From: Thinopyrum elongatum
Taxonomy: Eukaryota > Streptophyta > Magnoliopsida > Poales > Poaceae
DNA: 64,000 nt
Direction of reading: 5' to 3'
NCBI GenBank assembly: GCA_011799875.1
Contig: CM022299.1
Coordinates: 340,657,307-340,721,306 of the forward strand
Under the pieces are notes generated by a model. The model saw only the letters and a program-made list of their open reading frames with translations, was not told the DNA's origin and did no database searches. The position numbers were made by a program, and so were the translations under genes. Below, in pieces: positions 21,941-33,250 of the stretch (its first letter is position 1; every line of letters begins with the position of its first letter).

Positions 21941-23740
21941 ATGTTATAGGTTATTTAGCACATGTTATGTAAATCAATTTTATAAAGCCATTACTATTTA
22001 GATATATCTAATTTCCCTTTCAATCAATAAAATAATAAATACAATATACTCTATTTTTCCATGCCAAAAACACTTTTTGGAAAATTTATATGCCAAACAA
22101 ATTAATATATGTAACAATGTCCCGGTTCTTCCAAAACAATTTCCCTCCAGTTCTCCTTCATAAAAAAAATATATCCAAATTTCCCTCCAGATTCTCGACC
22201 ATGGCGCTTACTTTTCCCTCCAATTAGTTTCGCGCTTAATTTTCCCTCCAATTAACTAGAAAACGCTAGATAAATTGGGTCTCAAACCCATCCACATCCA
22301 GCCCAGCCGCCCACCGTTCGGCGGCTACCTCGCCGCACTCCAACGCCCAGCACGCCGCCCCTTGAGCGGCCAGTGCGGCCGCCACCTGCAACCACCCCAC
22401 CTCCCACCCCCATCTCAACCCCCGTACGATCTGCCGCTTCCTCGACCTGCCTCGGCGCCGCTTCCTCGATCTGCCTCGGCTCCGTTTGGATCGTTGCGGC
22501 GACGGCTTCGTCGGTCTTCAGCTCTGGCACCTACATCTTGAAGGAGTACAATCTCGTGGCTGGTATAGATCTGAACGCCCACCCCTTCCCTGATCTGACT
22601 GCCACGAATTCTCTGAGGTGCATGGGGAGGGGCGAGCAGGGGTTCCCCTGTCAATCGCTCGCCCCCTCAACAATTCGTAGCACAGTGTGTACTGTAGATG
22701 CCTAATGGCCGCGGCTAATTGCATAATTAGCCCATACATAGACAAATAATTAAGCAATCACAGATGTTGAAAAGCCCATAAACCATGTAAGGTTGTGTCT
22801 GACTATAGTTTTGCGATCTGCCAATGCCTAATCCACCAATCAGGTCGATCCATTGATATATGTGCGTGTTCTACACTTCTGCTAGATCGATCCATTGATT
22901 ATTGTTTAAATTTGATCAGACTTCTTGAGAAATATGACAGACCTTAAACTGGTTAATTATTGTTTCATTTATAAAACAGTAAAGTAGTCTAGTAATTATG
23001 TGTCTTTTTATATATAGTAGTCAAAGATGAAACGAAAGACACGAACAAACTACTGTGGTAAGTTATTTTTCAAACCAATTGCTTCAACTTCAAGCTGCAA
23101 CATTCTTGTGGAGAATTGTCATTTTTTTCCTGTACCAATTATTTCTCCTTGTACCGATGCAAGCTTTTTAGTGTTCCCTTGATTGAAGGACTGGTTTTGT
23201 TAATCTCAAACTCAGATCGATGATGCTTGGCTGGCTCATTCGGTTCCTTTGTCATTTTCTTTGATGCCCTAAGACTATCATGATCAAACCCTACTCTGCT
23301 CTTCGATTCGACGCAGCCGATCTACTGCAACAGTTTCGCCTACGTAAATTGAACCATTAGAATCAAATGACTGAAATTAGGAACAGAGAAAATGCTTAAG
23401 ATTTGCACCATCACCTGATGATCCTGTGTATTTTCGTTTTCCCTTCTGTTTAGGGAAGCAGTCATCATCAAGTCCCGTACACTTTTCAACTTAAACCTGT
23501 CCTGAATCCATATGTCGACAATGTTATATCTGAGTGTGGGTGTTGCTGGACCCATGGTCTTGTACCTCATCTCTCTGTTTTGAGTTATGATAAGTTGATA
23601 GTGCATTGACGTGCTACTGTGTACTTCTCTGCCCTCTCGATTCACATGTCTATTGGCAAATTAAATTGTCCCTGTTATGTCATTAGTTAATTTGTCTTTA
23701 CTTGTAATGGTTTAATTGGCATTTTTATATATATCTTAGG
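21941..23740 (+). other. Leader region of the second gene of H
   Basis: The segment has an A/T-rich part, a GC-rich pyrimidine-rich block at 22270-22540 and intron-like A/T-rich sequence up to the ATG at 23741. This looks like promoter, untranslated first exon and intron of the plus-strand gene, by composition and position only. The open frames in the GC block occur on both strands and are not convincing genes. Confidence 0.5.
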
Positions 23741-26700
23741 ATGGCGACGGACATGTTGACCATATACCTGCACTATGAAGATACAAATCAGGAAGCCAAA
23801 ATTTTACAAAGATCCATGATGAGACGTGATGTCTCGTATTATGACTTAATCTTGATGATCGAGGAAGTTGGCTTTCAGGCAATTGACTTTTTGTACTATG
23901 CGAAAAAAAACCGTCTAGGCAGCTCCTACTTAGTTCACATTTATGATCAAGGTCTTGTGATGAAAATGTTGTCCGACCCTGAGATTGTGAAAGCTGTCCA
24001 TCTGTATGTGTCTAAGGAGAAGGTTGACGATCATATTGCTCCGCCTAGCAAGCAAATTGATATTGCTCCGTCTAACCATCCGAATGAGAGTGTTCTCTTA
24101 CAGGACGGTGGTGTCTCTGCTGAAGGGGCAGGGCAACTTACTGTGCAAGGGCCGCAAAGTATCCCTCTTGAACCATGCTTATTACATATCTGTATCTACT
24201 GTTGTAATTATTGGAATAAAAGATGTATGGCTGTTCTGCAGGACCATTACGTAGGTCAAAAAGGTTGAATGTGATTCAGATTACGGACCAATGTGATCAG
24301 GAAGATGGAGACTGCAACAATGGTGAGCAATTCCCACCAGGTCATGAATCACAAGCATTGGTCGATGAAGAGGGTCAAGTTCAGAATCAAGGTAACGACC
24401 TATTACATTTTGTGCTTCTATTAATTAACTTGTACATGCTTAATATCGAAAGAATAATCGGCGGGCGTCATTTAATTAGTACTTTTCTTAATTAATCTTG
24501 TAGTACACAAGGAAGTACGCAAGCGCAAGAGAACAAGCTTGCCAATTGTCTGGAACATGCCAAAGGGGCAAAGAATAGTTGTAAAATGCAATGAAGATAG
24601 CCAGCCTATAGGAGATGAAGGTGCAATCTTGGGGAAGTTTCTGGGCACGATTGCTAGAAATGGAGGATTTTGCCCACTAAACATAAATGATTGGTGTCAT
24701 GTAAAAAAGAACAGTGGTGAGGAAACAATATTACAGTGTGTACAGGTACTTCTCAATTAACAAGAAAACAAAATATGTTATTTGCTGCCCTTCTATTATA
24801 TCTAATTTGTCTACATGAGATGTAATGTGGTCTGCATGTCTATTTACATTCATTCTTTATTTTGTACTTTCAGACAAAGTTCGTGTATCCTCGATCATGT
24901 GAAAAATGGATACTTAAATCAATTGGAAGAGACTGGAGGAAATTTAAGTCTAGTTTGAAAGATGCTTTCTTCAAACCCGCCATTGAAAAAACTCCAAACA
25001 TCAAGCGAAAGGCATTGTATAAGCTCTGTCCAGAAGATGTGGACAATGATCAATGGCGTGGGCTTGTTAAATATTGGAAGTCGAAAAAAGGAAGGGTAAT
25101 GAATGAGATACTGTGCTTTCTTGTTTTCACATTTAAATGTGAGTTCTCGGGCTTATCTTAAAATTTGCATTTATGATATGATTGCATCATAACAGGCCCT
25201 TGCTGAGAAGAACATAATTAGTCGTTTCCTCGTGAAGGATTCACATAATGCTGGCACAAAGAGTTATGCTTGTTGGGGTGAAGACATGGTGAGTAATCTT
25301 GATTCCTGAAGTGCTTTTCTGTGTCTCTTTTTTCATATGGGTGCTGTTTCTGTTTTGTAGAGGCAAGCTGATCCTGAAAAGAAACGACCACACAGATCAA
25401 AGGTTTATTTGGCAACTCACAAGAAGAAGGATGATGATAATGCTAAAAATAAAGATAGAAATAAGCGTCTGGTAGGAAATTAATATAGAAATTATCTAAT
25501 TGTTCTCGGGGTCAAGTTATGGTTCAATCTAACTAGTGTATGCATGATTCTTTTCTTATAGGATCGATTGGAGAATCTAATAACTGAACGACCAGAGTTG
25601 GCACAAAATTTGAATGGAAGAGTCGCATGGGAAGGTGATGCCCTGCAGGAAGTCTTAGGGAAAGAAAAGATTGGACAAATGCATGGAATGGGTTTGCTTC
25701 CAACTCCTAAGCAGGTCTACGGTCGGACGCCACGGTATCTAAAGAACATCAATATGACTACAACTGATGGATCACCATATGAAGTTGAACATGACGTTTG
25801 GGAGGAAATAGCAATGATGAAGGAACATATAAAAAAGCAAGACCGGATTATTAAAGATATGAATAACAAACAAGGCTATGTTAATAATGGCATAGAAGAG
25901 GTAAAGGACTTCTTTATCCCACCCTCTGCATGCATTTCTATCAATATTTTACTCAGATTTGTTAGTTTTGTAGGAAAACCTCCAATCAAATGATAATGGT
26001 ATTTCTCGGTTACCAGTATTGCATGGTAAAACAAAGGTAATGTTTATAAATGCCTACATTGTTACTTGTCACTTGAAACCTTCGTATTAATATTTCAGTT
26101 TGCAGAGAATCCAATGCAATGGACCTGTTGAGGCACGCTCGTCTATGCAACATGACATTCCTGAGGATAATAATTTATCACGTTCGCATGAAAAGGTTAT
26201 GCCTATAGTTACTCTTACTCATGTCACAAAGATAGAATATAAAATAATTGCTTGCTTACCATTGTTGTGTCATGGAACTAGGTTGGCGACCATGATGTCA
26301 ACCAATTACAAACTCAAGAAAATTCATCATCACCACAAGACCTTGATATTGATTCTGTGCTATAGGTAATTTTTGTGCCTTTTGAGTTTTGAAGTTGTAA
26401 CTTTCTGTAGCTTCAAGGTATGAATATCATTCCATCTAATATTATTGTATCTTGGTAGGTAAGGGAAACGAGGGATCTTACGGGTGAATCTGTTTCAAGA
26501 CCAAACCAGCAAGGGACTAGAACTGAACACCCACACCCAGCTTGCTCAAAAAGAAGGCGCACTTCTTCCATCAAGGTAAAGATTCACCAAGGAGCATGGT
26601 TTACTGCACCCAAATTCCCAACCCCAACCACATTATCATGCCTGCTTGAAAAATGGATTTTATTACTAATTTTGCTCAATATGCTGTATGCAAGTGAAGG

Positions 26701-27126
26701 ATAAATTTAACCAAGCATGAACAAGCGAGGTGACCTTGGGCATTAGACTTTGTTGCCGGGTCTAGTTTATTTAGTTTTTTAGGGCACCTTATTGGGCTGA
26801 CATTAAAAAGATCTCATATTGTTCATGCAAATTATATTACCATGTCGTACAATGCTAATATTGATCATAATATAGGCTGCTTCCAAAGTAGTTTTAAAGA
26901 CTTCAACATATCCCAACAAGCGGAATGTTGCGTATGGTACTATTTGGAGTACTGATCCAAGAACTAAGGTTGGTGGTATTGAGTTAGGTGCTGAATTTGC
27001 CCTTGTGCGCATAGACGAACCTATTCTTGATAATGAGGAGTTGGTAAGGGAAGTTTCTGATTGCAAGACAATTGGTGAGGCTTTCACTTCAGGATACTTA
27101 ATAATTGCCTGGCCTTCAGCTTTTGT
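23741..27126 (+). CDS. En/Spm-type second gene of H (Transposase_24-like), multi-exon
   Basis: Exons with good splice borders can be read at about 23741-24160, 24241-24391, 24502-24745, 24873-25094, 25196-25288, 25361-25470, 25561-25901, a few small ones to 26575, and 26875-27126. The first exon resembles the PB1-like start of plant CACTA proteins (DMLTIYLHYEDTNQEAKILQ). The middle (LPIVWNMPKGQRIVVKCNED, NGGFCPLNINDWCHVKKNSG, RSCEKWILKSIGRDWRKFKS, VDNDQWRGLVKYWKSKKGR) matches the plant transposase Ptta/En/Spm family (PF03004). A coiled-coil-like segment follows (EEIAMMKEHIKKQDRIIKDM). The last exon (NVAYGTIWSTDPRTKVGGIE...) resembles a C-terminal domain common in these proteins. By analogy with TNPA it should bind subterminal repeats. 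It is transcribed away from the transposase gene. I see no clear in-frame stop inside the main exons, but exon borders are my reading. Confidence 0.7.
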
Positions 27127-27640
27127 AAGTTAAAATCTTCCCTTCCACACTCTGAAATCATATTTGTGTACATTTAATCACACATATCTAAGGTGCAATT
27201 TTCTTTTACAGATTTGAAAGAAGGATAGTTGAGTTGCAGCTGAATTCTTGGATCAAGAAGCAAATAAAATTTGAAGATTTTAGCTACAAATAGTTGTAGT
27301 TTACATTGATAGATTTAAATATGTAATATCATCCACAAGATCTTTTTCTTTCGTCGAATTGATGCAAATGCTATGGTGTAATATTCTCCATAGTTGTGTT
27401 TTCTATGCTCAGAATGATATGACTGATATCTTTATTGTAATGCATATGTATCATACACTCTTGTATATTCGTAATAAATATCTTCATATGAATTTCTGTA
27501 TGTGTTGTGCTTCAGTTTCAATATCATTTTGATGCTGCCAAGCATAATAATAAAATGATTCACTAATGCAATTGCATCGATTTTATTAAATAAATTTATA
27601 TTCCATAAAATGGGATCAAATTTTGTGGTTAATAATATAA
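27127..27640 (+). other. 3' region of the second gene of H
   Basis: A/T-rich sequence after the last coding exon, with a further small exon-like stretch at 27213-27294 and AATAAA-like signals near 27470. No further gene is supported. Confidence 0.45.
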
Positions 27641-28122
27641 AAAATACATTAATTATGTTACCATATTGATATATCAGTGTTACTAATGGTGTTACTATAC
27701 CTACAAAATTTGTTACTAGAGTAGTTGACAACTATAATTATAGTGTTATGATACGTGGATATTATGTTACTAGTTGTGTTCCGATGCTAATAAAATGTGT
27801 TACCAGTTGTGTTACTATAGTTACAAAAACATGTTACCACCGATGTTCTACGTCTATGAAAATATGTTACTATCGGTGTTACTATAATTACAAAAATGTG
27901 TTACCGGCGAGTTCGGTAACACATAACACACATGTTACTATAATGCAAATGTAACACATTTTTTTACATATGGTAACAATTATTATGTGTGACAGTTGAC
28001 ACCACTTAGTAACATGGTCTAATGGAACACATTTCAAATTGTGTTACTATATGGCCTAGTAACACACTTTTGGGCCTGTAGTAACACAAGACGGTGTTAC
28101 CAAAGGTCTGTCCTCTTGTAGT
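27641..28122. repeat. Right subterminal and terminal repeats of H
   Basis: Many GTGTTAC and GTAACAC copies at 15-40 bp spacing, denser than at the left end, run up to the TTGTAGT terminus at 28122. The terminal G expected in TAGTG is absent or changed. Confidence 0.85.
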
Positions 28123-28983
28123 AGGTTCTACTATTTTTACTTCAATGGGAGGATGATATTTAAACCACTTCTCCTTAGGAAGATCAACATGAGTAGCAAA
28201 TGATTCACAGAAAGAAGCTACTATCTCAGAGTCAAGTCCATACTTAGTGCTAAATTCACGAAAAGCATCGGTATCCATAAAAGATTTAACACAATCAAAC
28301 TTAAGGTTTATACCTGACTCCCTACCTTCGTCAAGTTCCCAATCTTCAGAGTTGCATTTAATTCTTTCCAAGAGATCCCATTTGAATTCAATAATCTTCT
28401 TCATAAAAGAACCAGTACAAGAAGTATCGAGCATGGATTGATCATTACGAGAAAGCTGAGCATAAAAATTCTGAATAATAATTTCTCTTGAGAGCTCATG
28501 ATTGGGGCATGAATATAACATTGACTTAAGCCTACCCCAAGCCTGAGCGATACTTTCTCATTCACGAGGCTAAAAATTATATATATAATTCCGATCACGA
28601 TGAACTAGATGCATAGGATAAAACTTCTGATGAAATTCCAATTTCAATCGGTTGTAATTCCAAGTCCCAATATCATCGCATAGCCTATACCATGTCAATG
28701 CCTTCTCCTTCAAAGATAAAGGTAATACCTTCTTCTTGACTTCATTCTCGGCCAAACCTGCAAGCTTAAATACTCCACAAACTTCATCCACATAGATTAG
28801 ATGCATATCAGGATGTAATGTTCCATCTCCTGCATAAGGATTAGCTAGCAGTTTCTCTATCATACCAGAAGGAATTTCATAATAAATAATTTCAGTAGGT
28901 TTAGTAGGTTGAGGGGAAACTCTTTGCTCTTCCGGTCGGGAATAAGATACCCCGAACAAACCCCTCAAAGGATGATTTTCCAT
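28123..28983 (-). pseudogene. gag of A, with stops and split by H
   Basis: The ATG at 28983 opens a 137-residue frame (MENHPLRGLFGVSYSRPEEQ...), then two stops close together (28568-28570 TAG, 28556-28558 TGA), then a 171-residue frame down to the CACTA end. The retrotrans_gag domain is visible: LPLSLKEKALTWYRLCDDIG, LKLEFHQKFYPMHLVHRDRN, IAQAWGRLKSMLYSCPNHEL. The undamaged copy in C has Trp and Gly codons where the stops are, so both are G-to-A changes on the coding strand. Gag would form the particle that packages the RNA. The end of the frame is cut by H at 28122, after the residues KIVEPT. Confidence 0.85.
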
Positions 28984-29059
28984 AGTGACAAGTGACAGTA
29001 AATTTCAGCATGTAATATAAATGTTTGCTTACCAAATTCCACTTACCAAAGGCGCCTCA

Positions 29060-29089
29060 CTCCCCGGCAACGGCGCCAGAAAAGAGTCT
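29060..29089 (-). promoter_or_regulatory. Primer binding region of A
   Basis: On the minus strand the LTR end is followed by AAGACTCTTTTC and TGGCGCCGTTGCCGGGGA, the usual post-LTR block of Triticeae Athila-like elements that holds the tRNA-complementary primer site. Which tRNA primes was not determined. Confidence 0.7.
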
Positions 29090-30599
29090 TGATGACCCAC
29101 AAGTATAGGGGATCTATCGTAGTCATTTCGATAAGTAAGAGTGTCGAACCTAGAAGGAAATGACAAGCGGTTTTCAGCAAGGTATTTTCTGCAAGTACTG
29201 AAATTATCGGTAAGAGACAGTTTTGTGATAAGATAATTTGTAATGGGTAACAAGTAATAAGTGTAACTAAGGTGGAGCAAGGTGGTCCAATCCTTTTTGT
29301 AGCAAAGGATAATCCTGGACGAACTCTTATATAAAGCAAATCGCTCCCGAGGACACATGGGAATTATTGTCAAGTTAGTTTTCATCATGCTCATATGATT
29401 CACGTTCATTACTTTGATAATTTGATATGTGGGTGGACCGGTGCTTGGGTGTTGTCCTTACTTGGACAAGCCTCCCACTTATGATTAACCCCTCTCGCAA
29501 GCATCCACAACTACGAAAGAAGAATTAAGATAAATCTAACCATAGCATGAAACATGTGGATCCAAATCAGCCACTTACGAAGCAACGCATAAACTAGGGT
29601 TTAAGCTTCTGCCACTCTAGCAACCCATCATCTACTTATTACTTCCCAATGCCTTCCCCTAGGCCCAAATCATGGTGAAGTGTCATGTAGTCGACGTTCA
29701 CATAACACCACTAGAGGAAAGACAACATACATCTCATCAAAATATCGAACGAATACCAAATTCACATGATTACTTATAACAAGACTTCTCCCATGTCCTC
29801 AGGAACAAACGTAACTACTCACAAAGCATGTTCATGTTCATAATCAGAGGGGTAATAAATATCATTAAGGATTTGAACAAATGATCTTCCACCGAATAAA
29901 CCAACTAGCATCAACTACAAGGAGTAATCAACACTACTAGCAACCCACAGGTACAAATTTGAGGGTTTGAGACAAAGATTGAATACAAGAGATGAACTAG
30001 GGTTTGAGAGGAGATGACGCTGGTGAATATGTTGATGGAGATTGACCCCCTCTCGATGAGAGGATCGTTGGTGATGACGATGGCTTGGATTTCCCTCTCC
30101 CGGAGGGAAGTTTTCCCGGCAGAATAGCTCCGTCGGAGCCCTAGATTGCTTCTGCCTAGGTTCCGCCTCGAGACGGCGGCGCTTCGTCCCGAAAGCTTCC
30201 TATTGTTTTTTTTCAGGTCAAAACCCTCCATATAGCAGAAGATGGGCACCAGAGACCTGCTAGGGGGCCCACAAGCCCTAGGGGCGCGCCTAGGGGGTAG
30301 GGCGCGCCCCCCAGGCTTGTAGCCACCTGGTGGGTCCCCCTCTGGTATTTCTTTGCCCAATATTTTTTATATTCCAAAATAATTCTCCATAAATTTCCAG
30401 GACTTTTGGAGTTGTGCAGAATAGGTCTATCAGATTTGCCCTTTTCTGGTCCAGAATTCCAGCTACAGGCATTCTCCCTCTTTGTGTAAACCTTGTAAAA
30501 TAAGAGAGAAAAGGCATAAGTATTGTACCATAATGTGTAATAACAGCCCATAACGCAATAAATATAAATATAAAAGCATGATGCAAAATGGACGTATCA
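29090..30599 (-). repeat. 5' LTR of A, complete
   Basis: 1510 bp, from TGATACGTCC at 30599 (minus) to GGGTCATCA at 29090. Same length and order as the LTR of C (1512 bp, opposite strand). It contains a GC-rich block near 30240-30330 and the promoter is expected within it. No gene lies in it; open frames here are chance. Confidence 0.85.
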
Positions 30600-31769
30600 A
30601 TCCCCACCATGCCATGTCGGACACTTAAATGAGTATTTAATAACAAGCTTTAATATCGATATTTCTAGTAACCAATGATTATGAACCAGTACCCTTTCAT
30701 ATTATGACATCAATATAGTTAAACCATACGTTTCATATTTAGTGATCTACATGGAAGTTTTTATTATATCAATCTTAAATACCTATCCTTTTCCAACTAG
30801 CCTTATAACCCATGCTCATTACCGCTTCCTATTTAACACTCTCACAAACATTCAAGTGAAGCATGAGAGTGCAATCATTTATATAAAATATAACCACTGT
30901 CGTGCTCTAACAAATATAAGTGAACCACAAGAGCAACTGCATAGCTCAAAAGATATAAGTGAAGCTCATAGAGTATTGTAACAAGTTATGATGAATGTGT
31001 GTCTCTCTCAAAAGGTGTGTCCAGCAAACAATGATTGTGGCAAACTAATAAGCAAATAAAGAAAAACCATGGTACAAGACACTCCAAGTAAACTCATATC
31101 ATGTGATGAAAAAAATTATAGCTCCAAGTAACATACCGATGAATTGTGGACGAAAGAGGGGATGCCATGCGGGGCATCCCCAAGCTTAGACGCTTGGGTC
31201 TTCCTTGAATATTACCTTGGGGTGCCTTGGGCATCCCCAAGCTTAGGTTCTTGCCGCTCCTTATTCCTTCATTCATCGTGATCTCACCCAAAACTTGAAA
31301 ACTTCAGCACACAAAACTCGACAGAAACTTCGTGAGATCCGCCCCCAAGCTTAGATGCTTGGGTCTTCCTTGAATATTACCTTGGGGTGCCTTGGGCATC
31401 CCCAAGCTTAGGGTCCTGCAGCTCCTTATTCCTCATTCATCGTGATCTCACCCAAAACTTGAAAACTACAGCACACAAAACTCGATAGAAACTTCATGAG
31501 ATCCGTTAGTATAATAGATAAATCATAAACTTCAGGTACTGTTGTAAACTCATTATTAATTATTATTGCATAATAACGACTGTATTGTAACTTCTCCATG
31601 ACTTATACCCCCAATATTTCAGTAAGCCTAAAAATTCTGAAATAAAAGCAAAACTTTAAGATAACTATTGGATTGCCTCCCAACAAGCGCTATTGTTGTA
31701 TGCCCCTAGCTAGGCATAATGCACTGTTTCAAGTATTGTTATCCTTCAAATTAATTCCATAGGTGGCTC
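30600..31769 (-). other. 3' internal region of B, continued
   Basis: Sequence of B between its protease and the insertion site of A. No supported coding frame. It holds the tandem duplication with polypurine-like motifs listed separately. The first five bases (ATCCC, 30600-30604) are the right target duplication of A. Confidence 0.65.
31174..31506 (-). repeat. 165-bp tandem duplication with polypurine-tract-like motifs in B
   Basis: Two units, about 31176-31340 and 31341-31505, with the same string CTTGGGTCTTCCTTGAATAT in each. The motif CATCCCCAAGCTTA, or a close form, occurs four times (about 31175, 31231, 31342, 31396). It is the same motif as B's own polypurine tract at 8624. Confidence 0.8.
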
Positions 31770-32236
31770 TCATAATAGATTCATATGGTGGTCAATTCTC
31801 TTCCTTGGGAAGTGTTCCATCCCATTCTTTAATGGAAACTGGAACCTTATATTTCCTTCTTTCATATCAATAATTGCACCTATGGTTCGTAGGAAAGGCC
31901 TACCAAGTATTTTAGGCCAAGACGGATTGCATTCAATATCAAGCACAATGAAATCCATAGGTATATAGTTTCTATTAGCAAGTATGATAACATCATTAAT
32001 TCTACCCAATGGTTTCTAAATAGTTGAATCCGCTAAATGCAAATTACGGGAACATTCATATCGGTGAGACCTAGCACGCCACATAAAGATTTTGGTATAG
32101 TAGAGACGCTAGCACCTAGATCACACAAAGTATTACATTCATAATCTTTAATTTTAACTTTAATAGTAGGTTCCCATTCATCATGTAATTTCCTAGGTAT
32201 AGAAACTTCCAATTCCAGTAAAGGTACCACCTTCAA
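31770..32236 (-). pseudogene. Aspartic protease of B, frameshifted
   Basis: Two overlapping pieces. From 32236: a 67-residue frame with CNTLCDLGASVSTIPKSLCG, carrying the catalytic D in an LGAS setting. From 32009: a 79-residue frame with FIVLDIECNPSWPKILGRPF and the end of the protease. A frame change near 32030 separates them. The order matches the protease of A. After it the element runs directly into its 3' region; no RT follows. The product would process Gag, but is broken here. Confidence 0.75.
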
Positions 32237-32770
32237 TAGAGTCTAGAAGATTTCTCGACACAAAATTTAGTCGCACATAATTTTTTTGTATTATAATCCA
32301 TAAGCTTAATCTATGAGTGGGACAATTTTTAATCATTAATTTCATTCCCTCCCAAGATTGTGCAACATTTTCTTGCTCAAGTTGCTTAAAGTTCATGATT
32401 TGATTCCTAAGAGAACTAATCTTTGCGAGAGGAAAATACTTAGCAATAAAAGCATCCTTAAATTTCTCCCATGAATCAATACTATTGCGAGGTAAGGATG
32501 AAAACCAAGTTCTAGCACGATCTCTTAGCGAGAAAGAAAATAATTTCGACTTAACAATATCATTATCACATACTTCAACGAAGGTATAAAGATGGGATGC
32601 AACATCTTCATTAGGATTTCTAGCAAATTGTTCTTTCATAATAAGTTTAGCAATGCAACATTGATATCATATGACTCTGCACTAGTGGCGGGAGGAGCAA
32701 TTGGAGTACTAATAAAATCATTGTTATTAGTATTCGAGAAGTCACACAACTTAGTGTTTTCTCGAGACAT
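32193..32770 (-). pseudogene. gag of B, frameshifted
   Basis: The ATG at 32770 opens a short N-terminal frame (MSRENTKLCDFSNTNNNDFI), then a one-base shift near 32640 leads into a 148-residue frame. That frame holds the retrotrans_gag domain (LFSFSLRDRARTWFSSLPRN, SWEKFKDAFIAKYFPLAKIS, VAQSWEGMKLMIKNCPTHRL). Gag is shorter than in A and its start differs, so B is another family. The end overlaps the start of the protease frame. Confidence 0.75.
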
Positions 32771-32830
32771 AGTGGCAAAGTGAGCAACAAAGCAAACAAG
32801 TAAAATAAAATATTTTTGGGATTTTTATTT

Positions 32831-33250
32831 CTGTGCCCCTGGTTCCTTAGCTCTACTCATTCATCCCCACGCTCTTAACTTTTGCTCACTTTTCTCCACT
32901 CCCTTGTCCGAAACCCTCATAAATGGTCACAACGGAGGATGCCGTCGGGTCAAACCATTGACCGTTAACTCTGACGAGTGGGGCCGCGCTGGACTCTGTC
33001 ACCTGTTGGACGGCGAGTGGGGTCGCATTGAGACATGTCAGATGAGCTTGTCTGAGGAATCCCCTTGTCTGAACCTCGAGCCACTACAGCACCACACCGC
33101 TCTGCCCCCTCCGCTACCGTCGTGCAGCCTCCGCCGCCGTCATGCCCTCCAACCACTAACCTCATTTCGCCTCCGCTGCCGTCGTGCCCTCTGCCAGATC
33201 TACCCCCACATCCCCCTGGATTTAGCAGTGATGTCGGGGGAGCAGGTTCT
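32831..33250. other. Unidentified 420-bp segment between B and C
   Basis: The sequence changes abruptly from A/T-rich B leader to GC-rich sequence beginning GTGCCCCTGGTTCC and ends at the LTR of C. It has repeated CCGCCGTCGTGCCCTC-like phrases near 33110-33190. No convincing coding frame, terminal repeat or similarity to the other elements is seen. It may be a fragment of a further transposon or a truncated promoter-like region. Confidence 0.4.

Larger units (their letters stand above)
16373..28122 (-). mobile_element. Element H: CACTA (En/Spm) transposon inserted in the gag of A
   Basis: H is about 11.75 kb. The left end reads CACTACAACAAAACAGACTTT and the right end, read inwards, ACTACAAGAGGACAGACCTTT, an imperfect terminal inverted repeat. 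Flanks AGC (16370-16372) and AGG (28123-28125) fit a 3-bp target duplication with one change; the homologous uninterrupted gag of C shows TGG at that place. Both ends carry dense GTGTTAC/GTAACAC subterminal repeats. Inside lie a TNP2-type transposase gene (minus), a Transposase_24-type gene (plus), a Stowaway miniature and a LINE remnant. The transposase gene lacks its 5' part, so H is probably immobile without help. Confidence 0.9.
10143..30599 (-). mobile_element. Element A: Athila-type gypsy retrotransposon inserted in B
   Basis: A lies on the minus strand with its complete 5' LTR at 29090-30599, primer region at 29060-29089, gag, protease, RT, RNase H, integrase, a post-pol ORF and a 3' untranslated region down to 10143. 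Left flank TTCCC and right flank ATCCC fit a 5-bp target duplication with one change, and B's sequence continues on both sides. The 3' LTR is reduced to about 140 bp. CACTA H (16373-28122) splits the gag region. Without H, A would be about 8.7 kb. A belongs to the same family as C by LTR start (TGATACGTCCATTTTGCATC), LTR length and gag. Confidence 0.85.
4301..32830 (-). mobile_element. Element B: non-autonomous Athila-like gypsy retrotransposon, interrupted
   Basis: B is on the minus strand and is split into 4301-4967, about 8405-10142 and 30600 to about 32830. It has a 3' LTR starting TGATACGTCT on the minus strand at 8623, a polypurine tract at 8624-8640, a long 3' region, an aspartic protease (31770-32236) and gag (32193-32770). 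No reverse transcriptase, RNase H or integrase coding is present between protease and polypurine tract. The 5' LTR and primer site are missing; B stops near 32830 against unrelated DNA. CACTA G sits in its LTR and element A in its 3' region. The LTR style resembles abundant Triticeae families such as Sabrina and WHAM, but this name is a recollection, not a search result. Confidence 0.75.

Noticed and set aside
22275..22541. Possible small gene on the plus strand
   Set aside because: Pro/Ser-rich, open on both strands, ATG context and place fit an untranslated leader of the H gene better.
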